Source of the DNA: an uncultured Prevotellaceae bacterium
Lineage (GTDB): Bacteria; Bacteroidota; Bacteroidia; Bacteroidales; Bacteroidaceae
Assembly: GCA_937877625.1 (NCBI GenBank)
Contig: CALFJG010000073.1
Location: 1-54,348, forward strand
Direction: 5' to 3'
DNA: 54,348 nt
Made by a program: the position numbers and the translations under genes. The first letter of the stretch is position 1, and each line of letters starts with the position of its first letter. The notes under the pieces were generated by a model. That model made no database searches. It had not been told where the DNA came from and was given only the letters and a program-made list of their open reading frames with translations. Positions 52,760 to 54,348 of the stretch are shown here, one piece after another.

Positions 52760-53422
52760 CTACTTTTTCTTTGGTAGCCAAACGGTTGTTTTTATGATGC
52801 GTGCTTCTACAGAAATTTTAGAGCGTAGAATGAGCGATACATATCTGCTGGCCTGTTCGGGCTTTTCAAAGTCGCCGACACGGCATGTCCAACGTGGACA
52901 AACGAAATGGGTGTATGCTGAGAGTTCTGGGAAGTATTTCCTGATACGTTCAGCGAGTGCTTCGGCGTGTTGGCGGTCTTGGCGACGGTTGCCTCCGGTA
53001 AAGATTTGTATTCGGTAGCCTTCGCGTTGTTCTCTTGTTGCTACAGTGCCGCCCCCGCTTCTTGTGCGCCGACGTAGTACCACGCGTCGGGTGGTATCTT
53101 TTTTGTACACACGGCGGACACGTGGGGTTTCGGGTGCTGCTTCGTTTTTGTCTTCGCCTTCTTTTCCTTCACTGGCAGAAGCGTCGCCTTCGGTTTTTGC
53201 GGGGCTGTCGGCAGTTGTTTGCTGCTGCTCGCCCGTTGTGGAGCGAGGTGTCTCGCCTGCGGCCTGTCCGTTTTGTGGTGTGTTCCCACTTTGTGGAGTG
53301 CCTTGGTCGTCAATCACAACCACTTGACCGCCTGTTCCTGTTTGTTGGCGATTAGGATTGTCTTGCGCTTGAAGGGTAACGGTGCAAGCAAGGAGGAAAG
53401 AAAGGAAGAGAAGCGTGCGCAT
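52760..53422 (-). CDS. SPOR-domain protein
   Basis: 220 residues. A signal peptide (MRTLLFLSFLLACTVTLQAQ) is followed by a low-complexity Gln/Gly/Ser/Glu-rich stretch (about 21-95), a basic segment RRVYKKDTTRRVVLRRRTR and a C-terminal SPOR domain (about 135-215, YRIQIFTGGNRRQDRQHAEALAERIRKYFPELSAYTHF). It is secreted to the periplasm and by family binds peptidoglycan denuded of peptides at the septum. It is flanked by tpiA upstream and folE downstream, a conserved Bacteroidales neighbourhood. Confidence 0.88.
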   Translation of the reverse strand: MRTLLFLSFLLACTVTLQAQDNPNRQQTGTGGQVVVIDDQGTPQSGNTPQNGQAAGETPRSTTGEQQQTTADSPAKTEGDASASEGKEGEDKNEAAPETPRVRRVYKKDTTRRVVLRRRTRSGGGTVATREQREGYRIQIFTGGNRRQDRQHAEALAERIRKYFPELSAYTHFVCPRWTCRVGDFEKPEQASRYVSLILRSKISVEARIIKTTVWLPKKK

Positions 53423-53449
53423 AGCATCGGTTGTCGTTGATTATTGAGC

Positions 53450-53511
53450 ATTGAATACTGAACATTTGCGGCACACCCTCTTTATATAGTAGCCAATGTT
53501 CAGTATTCAAT
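53450..53511. repeat. 17-bp perfect inverted repeat between tpiA and the SPOR gene
   Basis: ATTGAATACTGAACATT (53450-53466) and AATGTTCAGTATTCAAT (53495-53511) are perfectly complementary around a 28-nt loop. The outer flanks GATTATTGA and TCAATAGTC extend the symmetry imperfectly. It may act as a terminator or attenuator between tpiA and the SPOR gene, or as an operator. Confidence 0.8.
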
Positions 53512-53546
53512 AATCAATAGTCAAAAGTCAGTGTACTAAGTTTTGT

Positions 53547-54308
53547 TTAGTTCTTCCAAGCGTCGATGATGCCTTTGAAATCGTCGGCTTTAAGGGCTGC
53601 GCCTCCTATGAGTCCTCCATCGACATCGGGTTTTGCGAATAGCTCGCGTGCGTTGCTTGGTTTGCAACTACCGCCGTAGAGGATGGTGGTGTCTTCGGCG
53701 GCTTGTGCGCCAAACTTCTCTGCGATGACACCACGAATAAAGGCGTGCATTTCTTCGGCTTGTTCGGCTGTGGCTGTCTTGCCGGTGCCGATAGCCCAAA
53801 CGGGTTCGTAGGCAAGGATGATGTTGGTGTACTGCTCTGCGGTGAGGTCGAAGAGCGAACCTTCGATTTGTGCTTTTACTACTTCGTTTTGTTTGCCGGC
53901 TTCTCTTTCTTCGAGTACCTCGCCGATACAGAAGATGACTTTCAGCCCGTTAGCCAGCGCGAGGTTAACTTTTTCCTTGAGGATCTCGGCTGTTTCGCCG
54001 TAGTAGGCGCGTCGCTCGCTGTGGCCGAGGATTACATAGTCGGCACCTGTACTCTTCACCATTTCTGCGGATACTTCGCCCGTGTAGGCTCCTTTTTCTT
54101 TGTCGGCGCAGTTTTCAGCCCCCAGACCGATGATGTCTTTGTTGATGAGGCCTGCTACGGATGCCAGGTGGATAAATGGTGTGCAGATAACGACGCCGCA
54201 AGCGGGTTTGTCGGCTGTGAGTTTCTCATTGAGTTCTTTTGCTAAAGCAATGCCTTCCTGAAGGTTTTTGTTCATCTTCCAGTTTCCGGCAACGATTTTT
54301 TTGCGCAT
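53547..54308 (-). CDS. tpiA: triosephosphate isomerase
   Basis: 253 residues, full-length TIM barrel that interconverts dihydroxyacetone phosphate and glyceraldehyde-3-phosphate in glycolysis. Catalytic residues: Asn9 and Lys11 in VAGNWKMNK, His96 in VILGHSERR, and Glu168 in LAYEPVWAIGTGKTA (the latter includes flexible loop 6). The phosphate-binding GGSCKPSNARELF and GGLIGGAALKADDF are present. The window ends 40 nt upstream in a G-rich stretch (two runs of six G). Confidence 0.97.
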   Translation of the reverse strand: MRKKIVAGNWKMNKNLQEGIALAKELNEKLTADKPACGVVICTPFIHLASVAGLINKDIIGLGAENCADKEKGAYTGEVSAEMVKSTGADYVILGHSERRAYYGETAEILKEKVNLALANGLKVIFCIGEVLEEREAGKQNEVVKAQIEGSLFDLTAEQYTNIILAYEPVWAIGTGKTATAEQAEEMHAFIRGVIAEKFGAQAAEDTTILYGGSCKPSNARELFAKPDVDGGLIGGAALKADDFKGIIDAWKN

Positions 54309-54348
54309 AGTTTTTGTTTGTTTGATTTTGTGGGCGGGGGGAGGGGGG

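Overview
The window looks like a chromosome segment of a Bacteroidota, order Bacteroidales, most likely Prevotellaceae or a close relative. The evidence is family content: BspA-type leucine-rich repeats, Porin_10, DUF4296, DUF4923, DUF5683, HU-CCDC81/SPOR, peptidase M64, and a glycogen trio of debranching enzyme, GT4 and GH57. The promoters agree: many genes are preceded by TAnnTTTG boxes, the -7 element of the Bacteroidetes primary sigma factor, several with a TTG about 19-20 nt upstream. I see no phage, transposase, rRNA or CRISPR. Most genes are core housekeeping; the unusual material is in intergenic repeats and a few protein architectures.

Layout. 1-1.4 kb: 5'-truncated BspA-like LRR gene, then a bidirectional terminator. 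1.4-11.4 kb (minus): a parA-parB-DUF5683-lytic transglycosylase-rel-porin run, with a repeat element wedged between parA and parB. 11.7 kb: tRNA-Gln(CTG). 12.1-20.3 kb (plus): ileS, a TraR/DksA-type protein, lspA, a DUF4296 lipoprotein, a 21-bp-period palindrome array, a small ORF and comEC. 20.4-24.2 kb (minus): acyl-ACP thioesterase, DUF4923 lipoprotein and a YncE/BtuG-like surface lipoprotein. 24.3-25.3 kb (plus): manA, which meets an AGE-family epimerase at a very large hairpin. 25.4-34.5 kb (minus): epimerase, parC-type topoisomerase, NlpC/P60 lipoprotein, trxB, a LolA-like protein and ftsK. 34.9-36.7 kb (plus): M64 peptidase and a YhcH-family protein. 36.7-37.25 kb: gene-free, with two terminators and a second 21-bp-period array.

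37.25-42.05 kb (minus): two membrane-anchored HU-domain proteins, one ending in SPOR and one in LysM, then rimO and ftsY. 42.2-46.4 kb (plus): two SGNH hydrolases and an MBOAT O-acyltransferase, which look like a polysaccharide O-acetylation cassette. 46.6-51.5 kb (plus): the glycogen trio, whose GH57 enzyme carries a lysine/alanine-rich tail. 51.5-52.1 kb: an inverted-repeat element, tRNA-Gly(CCC) and a tandem 78-bp-period repeat. 52.1-54.3 kb (minus): tpiA, a SPOR protein and folE.

The strongest candidates for something under-described are: (i) two three-unit arrays of palindromes spaced exactly 21 bp apart and closed by inverted repeats; (ii) the adjacent HU-TM-SPOR and HU-HU-TM-LysM proteins, which could connect DNA to peptidoglycan; and (iii) a dispersed repeat family seen at three loci, one copy of which splits parA from parB.
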